DNA of 35,958 nt from Ophiothrix spiculata (taxonomy: Eukaryota; Echinodermata; Ophiuroidea; Amphilepidida; Ophiotrichidae): NCBI GenBank assembly GCA_000969725.1, contig JXSR01S033425.1; one strand, given 5' to 3'. Below, piece by piece: positions 30,501 through 35,794 of this stretch. Below the pieces are notes generated by a model that saw only the letters and a list, made by a program, of their open reading frames with translations, had not been told where the DNA came from and made no database searches. Position numbers and translations under genes: made by a program. The stretch's first letter is position 1. Each line of letters starts with the position of its first letter.

Positions 30501-32581
30501 GGGGCCCAAATGTATATGTATAAAATCACCTCTAGCGACCAAACTATAGAAGGTACAAGGACCAAACTTGGTACACAGGTGGTCCATGACCAGAGGAAGT
30601 GCCTTTTGGTAGTCTTAGGCCCAGGGGCCCAAGGCCTTGGGCCGTATATGAATAAAATCACCAATAGCGACCAAAATATAATTACCAGATGAATTTACAC
30701 TGATTTCAATTGAGCTAATTAGGTATTCACATGGCCATATCTCCAGCCACCATGAACCAATTTAAGTCAAATTTGGTGTGTTAAAAGGTTTTTATCATGC
30801 TCTACTGAAATATGGTCATAAAATACTGAAATGAAAAAAAAGACAATTTGATGACATAGTAGCACATACATATTATGACTTTGTTTCTTACCCAGGATGG
30901 CTTTAAAGTCCCGAGTGGTACTCCTGCTGCATCAAACACAGATCTCACAAAACTGGGAAATAATGAAGGTATTCAGCAATACTCAGGTAGGTGTAATTTG
31001 TTCAAATGAAGTCTGTTTTTATCCCAGCTTGAACACTGCCTGATTAATGGCTTGATAAATTTACTTCATTTAAGATAAAACATTTTTTGGCTGATGAAAG
31101 TAGGAAGTGAAATTGCGCAACACTTGGTAAAACCCCCAATGCAGTAATCAGAATATCACCTTCTGTTAGATATCATAATGCCACAGTGGGGGATACAGAA
31201 TAACTCACCAGTTATACACTGTGCTATATCCTATATTGTAATTGATTATTGCTTTGGCAATGAAATATCAGTATATCCCTTGAAATGCTTGCATTTTTCT
31301 ATCAATTTGAAAGCATTATTGAGCTGTATATGAACACTTTGTCTGGGACTCCTGTTTTTAATTGCTCAGACCTTTGTGAAGCGGTCAATGATAGCACTTC
31401 AATAGCCCTCCTCTCTGAATGGAGATTCATCTGTATGTTGTTAATTATTCAAGATTTTTGATTAGTAAGTTGATTAATATGAAGTTAATTTTTGTTTCCA
31501 TGTTGCATACAAAGTTACATGTATCCTTAAAAACTGTTATCAAACCAAGTGCAGTTTGGCCATTATCTCTTAACATTTGTATCCCCTTGTTGGTCTCATT
31601 TTGAAAAGTGTTGGGATTATGTTATAGTAGTAGATGACTGTTGTATGTTTTGTTTATCTGCTGATGTGAAAAGGCTTAACATTTTCCTTTAACTTCTTCA
31701 TACTTTGATGGATTTAAACTATATTTGGGTCATAGGTGCAATATGGGAGCCCTCATTTACTGACGAGAGATGTCAAATGTGACATACCATCGTCATACAA
31801 AGGTCATCTGAGGTCAAGTTGTAAGATAGGCAGAAAATGTCAAATTTGCCTCATTTAAAATAATTGGAACTAAACTTGTTTTTTGGATACAGGTACCTCA
31901 ATTTGTTGATGAGAACAAAGGTCACAGATGTAAGAGAGGCTGAAAATGTACAACCAGGGGTCATATGGTTTTGAGAATTAGTGTCAATAATGGGGAAGTT
32001 GCAAATATTGAATTGTTATCATAAGTACAGAATTTAGTATATTCTACTCTCTTTGCAATAAGTAAAGTAAAATCTTATCATACTTTCAGCTTTAGTGATG
32101 TCAGATAGTGTCATGTCAACCAGATCTATCAATCAATCTTTTTTTATTGAAAATTAAGAGATTGTTTACTTGAAGCTAACATTTCAACTCCTTGCTCTTA
32201 AAGAACTTGCAGATATCCATAACCAAACTGTGTCAATTTTGAAGCTAAATTCACAAACAGATGTCCCTCCACCGAGCCCTGCAACACTACATCGTATGAG
32301 GATCATGGCCAATAAAAACAATAGCGGGTCAGACTATGATTCAGAACTTGATACCAGAGATGGTATAGAGAGCACAGTGTCATTACCGACCATAGGAACC
32401 CGACCAGATACTCGGGCCGAGATGATGAAGATTGCTGATAGCGGGATAGAGGAGCAAGATGAAGATGATGGTGAAGATAAGATGAAGGTGTCTATTGTTA
32501 TATCTGTTGAGGATGAGATGGGGAGACATGTTGATGTGAATATTGAGGATGAGGCTGGTAAAATGGATGTGGATACTACAG
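3401..32581 (+). CDS. Gene span: ten-exon gene of unrecognised family (3' end not in model)
   Basis: Ten plus-strand open segments join with GT-AG sites and perfectly matching phases into about 1.79 kb of open frame. From the in-frame ATG at 3423 this gives 590 codons plus one base, still open at the last donor, so one or more 3' exons are missing. The predicted protein is hydrophilic, rich in Ser/Pro/Asn/Arg/Thr, has only four Cys and no Trp, and shows no signal peptide, membrane helix or known catalytic motif. Basic and proline-rich segments dominate the first 450 residues; a strongly acidic stretch lies near residues 545-590. Short helical-looking pieces occur in exons 3 and 5. The composition suggests a disordered scaffold or cytoskeleton-associated protein, but that is inference only; I do not recognise the family. 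Chance cannot easily explain nine consecutive phase matches without an in-frame stop. Confidence 0.8.
3552..5257. other. Intron 1
   Basis: AT-rich, with no supported gene or repeat. A gtttg simple repeat lies at 5225-5240 just before the exon 2 acceptor. Short open frames here have no coding signature. Confidence 0.4.
5258..5356 (+). CDS. Exon 2 of the model
   Basis: Thirty-three codons, phase 0 in and 0 out. A T-rich tract ending tatacag precedes it and cag|gtagaa follows. The translation begins ESSRSNTRARHSIPPLAK and ends TAADRRRQ. It is strongly basic, with eight Arg and two Pro-Pro or Pro-Arg spots, in keeping with exon 1. Only this frame is open across the whole exon in a way that joins its neighbours. 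A further 48-bp candidate exon lies at 5553 in the following intron. Confidence 0.7.
5553..5600 (+). other. Candidate 48-bp exon between exons 2 and 3
   Basis: The acceptor cttcaatccag|gtg is followed by an open phase-0 frame VTMKTRQYSVAAKNVE up to gag|gttgcg, a weak donor. Use would keep the frame (0 to 0). Composition fits the gene, but the donor is poor and the frame stops at 5613-5615. Confidence 0.22.
5873..6310. mobile_element. Short TIR element (MITE-like), 438 bp
   Basis: The left end tgtgacccgccatgtc and the inverted right end (read inward tgtgacctgttatgtc) match over about 32 bases, including the shared block ggtaccttaagg at the inner edge. There is no coding sequence. Flanks share cataaa near both ends, but a clean target duplication is not certain. 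Confidence 0.7.
6311..6999. other. Intron 2, middle part
   Basis: No gene or repeat seen between the two TIR elements, apart from ggtgtgcca at 6991-6999, which is the left target duplication of the next element. Confidence 0.4.
7000..7662. mobile_element. TIR element with 9-bp target duplication, 663 bp
   Basis: The left end tagcctcgattcgaggcg and right end cgcctcggaccgaggcta are inverted copies over about 36 bases, reaching to ggagatagt at the inner edge. Each end is itself a small palindrome (cctcg..cgagg). Both sides are flanked by ggtgtgcca (6991-6999 and 7663-7671), a 9-bp duplication, as in Mutator-like families (hAT would give 8). It has long T-rich tracts and no transposase. Inside are a 21-bp tandem pair (aattacgaaaatattgttcac, 7429-7470) and a tandem pair of about 54 bp around aggaaataggcctactata (about 7521-7627). 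Confidence 0.85.
7776..8427. mobile_element. TIR element, about 650 bp
   Basis: The left end tatgtgtaccgtcgcggcaa and its inverted copy at the right (ttgccgcgacggtacacata) continue over about 32 bases with one mismatch. TA-rich flanks allow a TA target duplication as in Tc1/mariner relatives, but the AT run hides the exact edge. Inside, tcgtactcataaccgtttgt occurs twice in direct orientation (near 7931 and 8174). No transposase frame. Confidence 0.8.
8681..8898. repeat. 74-bp tandem repeat, three copies
   Basis: Units start at 8681, 8755 and 8829 with tgattctacatctgtc. Copies are essentially identical; the third lacks the last four bases. The identity between units implies recent expansion. 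Confidence 0.95.
8999..10010. repeat. Degenerate repeated segments
   Basis: Related blocks recur: tttatcacaatctttgtgatg near 9050 and tttatcacaatctgtgcaatg near 9296, and variants of cataacctgacctcacataggg near 9004, 9254 and 9967. This suggests an old tandem array with a period near 245 bp. Two open frames (9091-9411 and 9569-9874) fall in it and have no coding support. Confidence 0.4.
10318..10596 (+). CDS. Exon 3 of the model
   Basis: Ninety-three codons, phase 0 to 0. The acceptor is a long pyrimidine-rich run ending ctatcacag|cca; the donor is gtgaag|gtaaga. The start PLHRSLDSTTAHQ is chosen over a second AG eleven bases downstream (ttgcacag|gag), which would need a phase-2 donor upstream. 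The middle is Pro/Tyr/His rich (HHQSTPAPNPLPYTPP), followed by a short basic helix-like piece, KQQQRVEALRLKEEPRG, and then the end FNPLPVK. The helix could be a docking segment; nothing identifies a partner. The frame continues open into the intron to 10671, but the good donor and phase match place the end at 10596. Confidence 0.75.
10713..13602. mobile_element. Outer TIR element interrupted by a hAT-like insertion
   Basis: The left end ggcaaaaaaaaatgttt continues ggttgtact; the right end is its inverted copy (agtacaaccaaacattt, then ttttttggcc). The span is 2.9 kb, of which 1.34 kb is the nested element at 10912-12243. The remaining interior includes several gcgc-rich stretches (12390-12530) and no transposase frame. 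It begins only about 117 bp after exon 3. Confidence 0.65.
10912..12243. mobile_element. Nested hAT-like non-autonomous element, 1.33 kb
   Basis: The ends are atacctgccaac at the left and the inverted copy gttggcaggtat at the right. Flanks gcatttgc (10904-10911) and gcatttgg (12244-12251) are an 8-bp target duplication with one change, as expected for hAT. The left part has a cluster of tcccgatt/cgggac repeats (10926-10994) that can pair with each other. No intact transposase; short open frames inside show no hAT motif. Confidence 0.7.
13693..14109 (-). pseudogene. LINE reverse-transcriptase C-terminal fragment
   Basis: A minus-strand frame of 138 codons. Its second half carries the C-terminal signature of non-LTR retrotransposon ORF2: LRISAHMLMIETGRY, then RICQFWDRDEVGDEFHF with a following C. 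In the usual Cys/His cluster (C-x2-C ... H ... C) the second Cys is replaced by Trp here, so the copy is probably dead. The first 45 residues, with CKPCGNKCC, do not fit this LINE tail and may come from another element. Ends with TAA at 13693-13695. Upstream RT domains are missing (5' truncation). Confidence 0.7.
14110..15694. other. Intron 3, right part
   Basis: No supported gene. A minus-strand open stretch at 15123-15389 contains CPKC and a later CLSKC, but with no other support I treat it as chance. Confidence 0.4.
15695..15786 (+). CDS. Exon 4 of the model
   Basis: Ninety-two bases, phase 0 in, 2 out. The acceptor follows a pyrimidine-rich stretch ending tccaacag; the donor is acaag|gtacag. 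The translation starts KPNKPKTSRYPEDR and ends HALDYSGITR once joined to exon 5 (the Arg codon is split AG|G). It is basic and polar. It directly extends the Pro/Lys end of exon 3, giving a run VKKPNKPK across the junction. Confidence 0.75.
15787..16740. other. Intron 4
   Basis: AT-rich intron; no gene, inverted repeat or tandem array seen. Confidence 0.45.
16741..16951 (+). CDS. Exon 5 of the model
   Basis: This exon has 211 bases, phase 2 in and 0 out. The acceptor is tttcaaaatgacag|g; the donor tgcaag|gtaatc. It begins with the last base of a split Arg codon, then KTGRNFVPVANSGVKRLEDL, a Gly/Ser/Ile-rich middle (SIIIGTGSIRNGSD) and a second helix-like end, NLIGLEDCYKRICK. Two short amphipathic pieces (KRLEDLRSEV and LIGLEDCYKRICK) separated by a His/Pro linker are the most structured-looking part of the protein. 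No family is recognised. Confidence 0.8.
16952..19159. other. Intron 5, left part
   Basis: AT-rich, without recognisable genes. A region of short similar phrases (cttttta-cttccacaa, aattaga-tttgaac) at about 17620-17790 may be a decayed tandem duplication. The open frame at 18647-18898 has no coding signature. Confidence 0.4.
19160..19220 (+). other. Candidate alternative (possible poison) exon
   Basis: A T-rich tract ending tttcattcaag precedes 61 open bases that end in atgtg|gtaaat. Read in the phase left by exon 5 (phase 0) they give DVPLISNLVTSSPANLVRKC plus one base. Inclusion would shift exon 6 by one base and hit TAA at 23411-23413. The segment is therefore either not an exon, a poison exon, or followed by a further exon I could not find. 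Splice signals are good; the phase break lowers confidence. Confidence 0.3.
19422..19510. mobile_element. Mariner-like terminus fragment
   Basis: The sequence tacgagggccattcaataag followed by tctgaggtaggaga matches the family whose full element lies at 32601-33715. No partner right end was found nearby, so this is a solo or broken end. Confidence 0.5.
19511..20649. other. Intron 5, middle part
   Basis: No gene. Contains G-rich ggggggtgggggggaa near 20256 and C-rich ccacccccacccccaccc near 20459, about 200 bp apart and roughly complementary, so this may be a decayed inverted-repeat element. Confidence 0.35.
20650..20750. repeat. Compact hairpin, 47-bp stem
   Basis: Arms 20650-20696 and 20704-20750 pair at 42 of 47 positions with a 7-base loop (ccctcct). 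Two of the five mismatches would be G-U in RNA. Pairing stops sharply at both outer ends. It may be a tiny fold-back element or a pre-miRNA-like hairpin. Confidence 0.8.
21255..21393 (-). repeat. tRNA-derived SINE
   Basis: On the minus strand the sequence starts with an A-box-like tggccgagtggataaagc, has an anticodon-like loop ctcgtaa, and a B box ggttgtgagttcgatcc. It then runs into a non-tRNA body with aaggcactttatcc. This is the layout of a pol III SINE. The tail at the low-coordinate end is C-rich on the plus strand. Confidence 0.7.
21482..22065. mobile_element. Element-like region with ATCGGC/GCCGAT clusters
   Basis: Both ends carry dense copies of atcggc and gccgat in both orientations (21484-21568 and 21953-22055), separated by AT-rich sequence with poly-A runs. 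The clusters can pair with each other, as in subterminal repeats of a DNA transposon. Exact termini and target duplication not determined. Confidence 0.45.
22475..22736. repeat. Long near-perfect hairpin, about 120-bp arms
   Basis: Arms 22475-22593 and 22616-22736 are inverted copies sharing blocks such as gggaattttaattttaaac, ccactcggatgttg and catgccaaataaggtcaaaa, with a loop of about 22 bases. There is no coding potential. Arm identity is high, so the structure is recent or maintained. Confidence 0.85.
22737..23357. other. Intron 5, end before exon 6
   Basis: No gene or clear repeat. The phrase gcttacacccctt near 22958 may be the inverted partner of agagggtgtaac near 22227, which would make the hairpin part of a larger element; not firm. 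Confidence 0.35.
23358..23452 (+). CDS. Exon 6 of the model
   Basis: Ninety-five bases, phase 0 in and 2 out. The acceptor tctttattttgcag|ggg is strong and the donor ataag|gtgagt is near consensus. The translation begins GNLSNLQHMMHKKQGG and ends in a basic/Thr piece (KSKTKLITTPFTIR), with the last Arg codon split AG|G to exon 7. The other two frames contain stops, including the one met if the 19160 exon is included. It sits about 120 bp left of the fold-back element at 23570. Confidence 0.8.
23570..24657. mobile_element. Fold-back TIR element, interrupted by a LINE
   Basis: The left end tatggaccgtatgtaacatc and inverted right end (read inward tatggacataagttacatc) both continue into actagggtggac. 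Pairing extends inward: left arm 23570-23626 plus 23984-24181 and right arm 24402-24657, both about 255 bases once the LINE is removed. If the outermost TA on each side is the target duplication, the element starts TGGAC, as in Tc1/mariner relatives. The loop of 220 bases is non-coding. Confidence 0.8.
23627..23978 (-). pseudogene. LINE 3' fragment inserted in the fold-back arm
   Basis: Minus-strand frame 23643-23969 reads WTDKRTNTWILDKIGTDLHL, then YRYFGHIVRRDGS, KRGRGRPATSWTDD and WRTLV, the C-terminal signature of non-LTR retrotransposon polyproteins (RGRGRP..W.DD). The frame ends TGA, followed by a gatgatgatgatg tail, typical of 3' ends of several LINE clades. Flanking ggaac at 23622-23626 and 23979-23983 is the target duplication. 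Only the last 110 codons are present (5' truncation on insertion). Confidence 0.85.
24658..25787. other. Intron 6, middle part
   Basis: No recognisable gene or repeat. The open frame 25252-25515 lacks coding signs. Confidence 0.4.
25788..26650 (+). mobile_element. TIR element with AGGTCA array, copy 2
   Basis: Same family as 2133-3074: left end gtctcgcctgaaaatttttc folding on cagtaagagac, right end caggcgagac followed by ggttcacgaacc. The interior has about 21 AGGTCA hexamers, arranged in three similar units of about 165-170 bp that share cataactcattaacccctga and ggattaaacttagac. The units of this copy are more alike than those of copy 1, so it is probably younger. No protein. Confidence 0.78.
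26769..26956 (+). CDS. Exon 7 of the model
   Basis: This exon has 188 bases, phase 2 in and 1 out. The acceptor is cttttccag|gag and the donor atcatg|gtaaat. The translation is Pro/Tyr rich: SFRNPQNPHPVVQYTDPK, then a PTFNRPPVPAPYYYNSK stretch and the end RVRLTRDH. The RPPVPAP segment is a PxxP-type sequence that could bind SH3 domains (inference). The exon begins 119 bp after the right end of the AGGTCA-rich repeat at 25788-26650. Confidence 0.8.
27064..27136 (-). pseudogene. tRNA-Thr(AGT)-like sequence or SINE head
   Basis: The minus strand gives 73 bases with D-arm agcacagttggtagagcg, an anticodon stem-loop tggca-ctagtga-tgcca (perfect 5-bp stem, anticodon AGT) and a T arm ggttcgaatcc. 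The acceptor stem pairs only in its outer four or five bases, and the D and T stems each have one mismatch, so it is more likely a tRNA pseudogene or tRNA-derived SINE than a working gene. The plus-strand tttttt-free flank gives no good pol III terminator except a cgaaaaaatc run just beyond the 3' end. Confidence 0.6.
27258..27310. repeat. Palindrome, 18-bp arms
   Basis: The sequence tgatatttgaatagatct is inverted as agatctattcaaatatca at the other end, with a short related spacer. AT-rich; a small cruciform or degraded element. Confidence 0.7.
27311..29392. other. Intron 7
   Basis: No gene supported. A G run (ggaggggggggga) lies at about 27840. Several open frames here are short and without coding signature. 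Confidence 0.4.
29393..29601 (+). CDS. Exon 8 of the model
   Basis: This exon has 209 bases, phase 1 in and 0 out. A T-rich tract ending tttttaacag precedes it; the donor cagagg|gtaagt is close to consensus. The split codon gives Glu, then ISVHNHERVLAAPGAGVI, a basic site RKRHSLPNES, a Gly/Pro/Ser-rich piece and the end DSDEMFAQR. RKRHSLP resembles a basophilic kinase or 14-3-3-type site (known motif class; use here is inference). Confidence 0.8.
30397..30670. repeat. Tandem repeat, unit about 125-130 bp, two copies plus start of a third
   Basis: Units begin with taaaatcacc at 30397, 30521 and 30652 and share gaccaaacttggtacaca, agtgcctttt and taggcccaggggcccaa. The repeats leave long open frames on both strands (30296-30664 minus, 30444-30692 plus) that are by-products of the array, not genes. 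Confidence 0.8.
30896..30986 (+). CDS. Exon 9 of the model
   Basis: Ninety-one bases, phase 0 in and 1 out. The acceptor is tttcttacccag|gat and the donor actcag|gtaggt. It encodes DGFKVPSGTPAASNTDL and then a Lys/Gly/Asn segment ending QQYS with one extra base. It is polar and likely disordered, in keeping with its neighbours. Confidence 0.75.
30987..32203. other. Intron 9
   Basis: No gene. A faint relative of the AGGTCA family may lie at 31795-31930 (aaaggtcatctgaggtcaag, aaaggtcacag). Confidence 0.35.
32204..32581 (+). CDS. Exon 10 of the model (acidic tail, open 3')
   Basis: This exon has 378 bases, phase 1 in and 1 out. The acceptor is ttgctcttaaag|aac and the donor actacag|gttagt. The split codon gives Glu, then LADIHNQTVSILKLNSQ, a Pro-rich link (DVPPPSPATLHR), an Asn/Ser/Asp part (NNSGSDYDSELDTRDG) and a long acidic end containing ADSGIEEQDEDDGEDK. 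DSGIEE resembles a DSG-type degron (inference). The piece MKVSIVISVED could form a short beta strand. The frame would stop two bases past the donor (ggttag), so if the donor were unused the protein would end here with Gly. The mariner-like element starts only 20 bp downstream. Confidence 0.8.
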
Positions 32582-32600
32582 GTTAGTATGGCTGGTATAA

Positions 32601-33715
32601 TATGAGGGATGTTCAATGAGTTTGTAATCTGAGGTAGGAGATGAGCTATGCAATGTTTATCAATATGGTGGGTAGTTAAACTTCATTAATGAATACCTGA
32701 AAAGCTTCAACTAAATACCTGCTTTTGTTTCTATTTTACAGAAACTTAAATTTGCTAGTTAGCAGTTTCTGAGAGATGATTTTTACCTTTAAAACTGAAG
32801 AAATAACATAACTTAGCTGTTATGCATTAACCCCAAAACTTTACTCCTAGGTGCCACCCCAACAAATTCACCAAAGACTCCTTAAAATAGCAGATAAAGA
32901 CTTGGGTTGCTGATTTCAAAAAAACAAGCTAGGAGATACATGTGAGAGTTCTTGATGACGATTCATGGTTATTTTTTATCGAGTTGCAATGCTCAATTCT
33001 AAGTTTTAGAAACCTCTAACTAGCAAGTTTTAACTTTCTGCAAAATAAAAACAAAAGCAGGTATTTACTTGAAGCTTTCCAGATATTGATGAATTAAAGG
33101 GGCATTGGACACAATTTTTGAAATTTTGTTTGTGGATGATTTACACTTCCTATGTTAGAAAATAACAGTCAATTACCAGATATCGGGAAAATTTTGATCA
33201 AAATCTCCAAAAAAGTCAAAAATTTGAAATTTATGTTATTTGTTGATTTTGGGTATGAGGCTATTCTCTAAACGTATTTATTGATGCTATACAATGAGAA
33301 AGAGCCAAAGATTTTTTTGTAAAACATTTATTTCACATCATAGATTGCCAAAAAATCAAAAGAAATTTAAAATTTTCATTAGATATCCTGAAAAGGCCAA
33401 TTCTAGAAATTCAACTATAGAGGGCAGTATTTATCGTTGTCGACAACGATAATTAAAAATAAGAGAATTTCTAAATATTTTGATATATATGGTTTAAATT
33501 TGACGATGAACGATGAAACTTTGCATGCTGTCATTATTACCACTAATACTTCAAATGATGCAAAAATCTCAAAATGTTTGGGGAAAAGTTTGGGGATGAT
33601 GCTGAACTTGTCCAATGCCCCATTAAGTTGAACTACATAACCTATAAATGAAATCTGCATAGCTTGAGTCATCTTCTTCTACCTCAGGCCACACATTTAT
33701 TAAACACCCCTCGTA
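32601..33715. mobile_element. Mariner-like TIR element with nested TTAA element
   Basis: The left end tatgagggatgttcaatgag and the inverted right end (read inward tacgaggggtgtttaataaa) both continue to ctgaggtag. The second inner block (acctgcttttgttt at 32719, inverted near 33053) shows the long inverted arms. TA at both edges fits a Tc1/mariner target. It starts 20 bp after the exon 10 donor. No transposase; interrupted by the element at 33098-33622. Confidence 0.75.
33098..33622. mobile_element. Nested TTAA-flanked TIR element, 525 bp
   Basis: The ends ggggcattggac and gtccaatgcccc are inverted and flanked by TTAA (33094-33097 and 33623-33626), the target choice of piggyBac and Kolobok families. 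It is non-coding and carries a central palindrome tatcgttgtcgacaacgata (33432-33451). It splits the right arm of the surrounding mariner-like element. Confidence 0.85.
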
Positions 33716-34433
33716 AAGGTATACAATCATAAGAGGAATTTGTAAAAGAATCTGTACTCGTTATGACTGCCGAGTAGACTCTATGGGATGGTGGCCATAT
33801 TGGAATGTTGCTCATGAAGGTGAGTTATTGTACCTCCAACATTTAACGGCTGTGCGTGCCATACTTTGAGCTAGCTCAGAGCAAGCATGTTGCTTAAAAT
33901 GCAGACATGGTTTGCTTGTGAAATATAATGCACAATTGCACATGCTGTCTGTGCGTCAGTGAAATATACCCGATCTGCATAGCAATCAGGTCTGTTTCTG
34001 AACAATTCTAGAAGTACAATAACTCTGCTCCATGAGCGACAACAAATGGTGTGGAGTTCAGGTTCCTGTTTTTAAATTCCTTGGAGACAACACATGGTCC
34101 ACTTCTTCACATATGGCACAATATGAGAAGGAATTTTCGACTGGCCGTTTATTGTTCATTCTGTTCAACATAAGGTGGATTGATTATGTTTTGTTCTGCC
34201 ATTTCATGTATCAACCCGGTTTAAAAGAGGTTGCAGTGGTGGTATTATTTTCAAGACATGTATTTGTTCATTGATGTAGCAAAAAAAAATCTTGCTGGCT
34301 TGCCATGCTTTGTGTTTTATGTATTTATGTATTTTTTTTTTAAGTAAACTAATGAAAGACAAATGTTTTGAGTGTTTAGCAAATAAAGGTCTCATCTGTA
34401 TATCAACAATCCCAAATTGACAATAAAAATCAT
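33716..34433. other. Non-coding stretch after exon 10
   Basis: No gene or clear repeat seen; open frames on both strands are short and unsupported. Confidence 0.35.
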
Positions 34434-34750
34434 GCATGGCCTAGCGGTATAAGTCCCTGACTCTTAATCATCGGGCATTGAGCATCATGGATTCAAATCC
34501 GGTTGGTGACGTTTATAGTGTCCTTCTACAAGATACTTGCCCTCATGTGCTTCTGTCCGCCAAGGTGGTGAATGGATACTGGCATCCTTCAGTGCTGGGA
34601 AAGTAACAGACTCACAGGGAAGGTGTTGTGTCAATCCCCTCACCACAAATATAACAAAAAGGCGGAGTCTTGCCCAATCACTTCGAATAGATATGGGCAC
34701 TCCAGCCTGTGCAAAACAGGCCGTCCCCTTTACCTTTACCCTTTTTACTT
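34434..34750 (+). repeat. tRNA-derived SINE, about 300 bp
   Basis: The head contains an A-box-like tggcctagcggtataag, an anticodon-like loop ctcttaa (CTT, Lys type) and a B box ggattcaaatccgg. It is followed by a non-tRNA body (cttgccctcatgtgcttctg, aaaggcggagtcttgcc) and a ttacc/tttacc repeat tail near 34730-34750. This is the normal order of a SINE on the plus strand. Confidence 0.7.
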
Positions 34751-34987
34751 ATCAGCAATCCCAAGAACAAAAGAATTTAAGGGCATATGGTGCTTTTAAG
34801 ATGATTGATCTAAGTGTATCATATCACATCCTGAAAGTACCATCGGTCTTGAAATCTTTTCTTCTTGGGTATCGTTGATATGCTGATACTACCAACTGAT
34901 GCAAAGCCCTCGCTTTGTCAAATTGAAGTTTTATAATTTTGCTCTTTGTTTCAAATGAAAAAATCCTGACTTTAATGTCATTTGCAG

Positions 34988-35148
34988 TAGCATTGAATAT
35001 AGTAATCTGGAGTGAATTAAACATTTCCGAAATTGAATCCCAGGAGAATTCAAATGGTGGCCATTGTAATAACAGCACCACCAGTGTTCCCTCTAAGGTT
35101 TTTGAGCTTGCGCCAATTCAACCGAAGTTGATTTGGTGCTTGCCCTAA
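34988..35148 (+). other. Candidate terminal exon
   Basis: The acceptor catttgcag|tag is in the phase left by exon 10 and opens a frame VALNIVIWSELNISEIESQE, then an Asn/Ser/Thr piece, to TAA at 35146-35148. The last 65 bases overlap a repeat-like sequence beginning cagtgttccctctaa at 35085, which resembles a hAT terminus, so part of the open frame is not host-derived. It could be chance. Confidence 0.18.
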
Positions 35149-35260
35149 AATACTAGCAAAGGTTGAAAATTGAAAAAAAAAGCCCTGCTGCCCCAATTTT
35201 CCCAGCTCTTGTGCCAAACTGCCAAAGCAGTAACTCTTGAGTCCCAACCATTAAGCTTAA
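35085..35260. mobile_element. hAT-type terminus fragment
   Basis: The sequence cagtgttccctctaaggttt followed by gagcttgcgccaa resembles hAT-type ends starting CAGTG. No partner right end is visible in the window. Assignment rests on the end motif only. Confidence 0.35.
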
Positions 35261-35322
35261 AGGTGTTAGGATAACTTCTACATAAATGATAAGGAAATAG
35301 GGCCATAGGTGATGGTGATAGA

Positions 35323-35432
35323 ATACACAAAAGATGATGAAAACTTCTGCATCACAAATGTTTTGCGAAAAGCCTCCAATTGAGGTTAGTAAAACATATG
35401 TGATGCAGAAGTTTTAACCTTCTTTTGTGTAT
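35323..35432. repeat. Hairpin, about 42-bp paired stem
   Basis: The arm starting atacacaaaaga then aaaacttctgcatcaca is repeated inverted as tgtgatgcagaagtttt then tcttttgtgtat. The tip region adds cctccaattgagg, itself near palindromic. A 5-base mismatched bubble interrupts the stem. It could be a small fold-back element or a transcribed hairpin. Confidence 0.8.
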
Positions 35433-35794
35433 ATAAATGATGATAGATACTTTACACATGCATCCGGAAATTGTATATTTATGAAAGGTCTGTAATAAGT
35501 TACAAATTAACATTTATTACACAGAGATAAAATTTCTATAAAACCTTGGATTTGATTGACAAATTGTTGTGTACCTTACATACGTGAGTAATCATCCTCT
35601 CACTTGGGTAAAAGACCTTGGCCCTGTTCGCATGGGATGATTTGCTCAGTTGTTATCGTCGAACCTTAAACAAGATTGCGTAAGTCAGCGAAGCATATAG
35701 CAGTGTGTCATATGTTAAGTGTAATGTGAACATCTGCTTTGTTAAATAAAGATGATTACTTATTATTTGTTAAAGAGAGCAATTTCTAAAGTGA

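Noticed and set aside
30296..30664. 122-codon minus-strand open frame and the overlapping plus-strand frame 30444-30692
   Set aside because: Both come from the 125-130-bp tandem repeat; repeated units of open sequence make long frames by chance.
32719..32750. Acceptor-like tctattttacag with open sequence after exon 10
   Set aside because: It is inside the inverted arm of the mariner-like element and leads quickly to stops.
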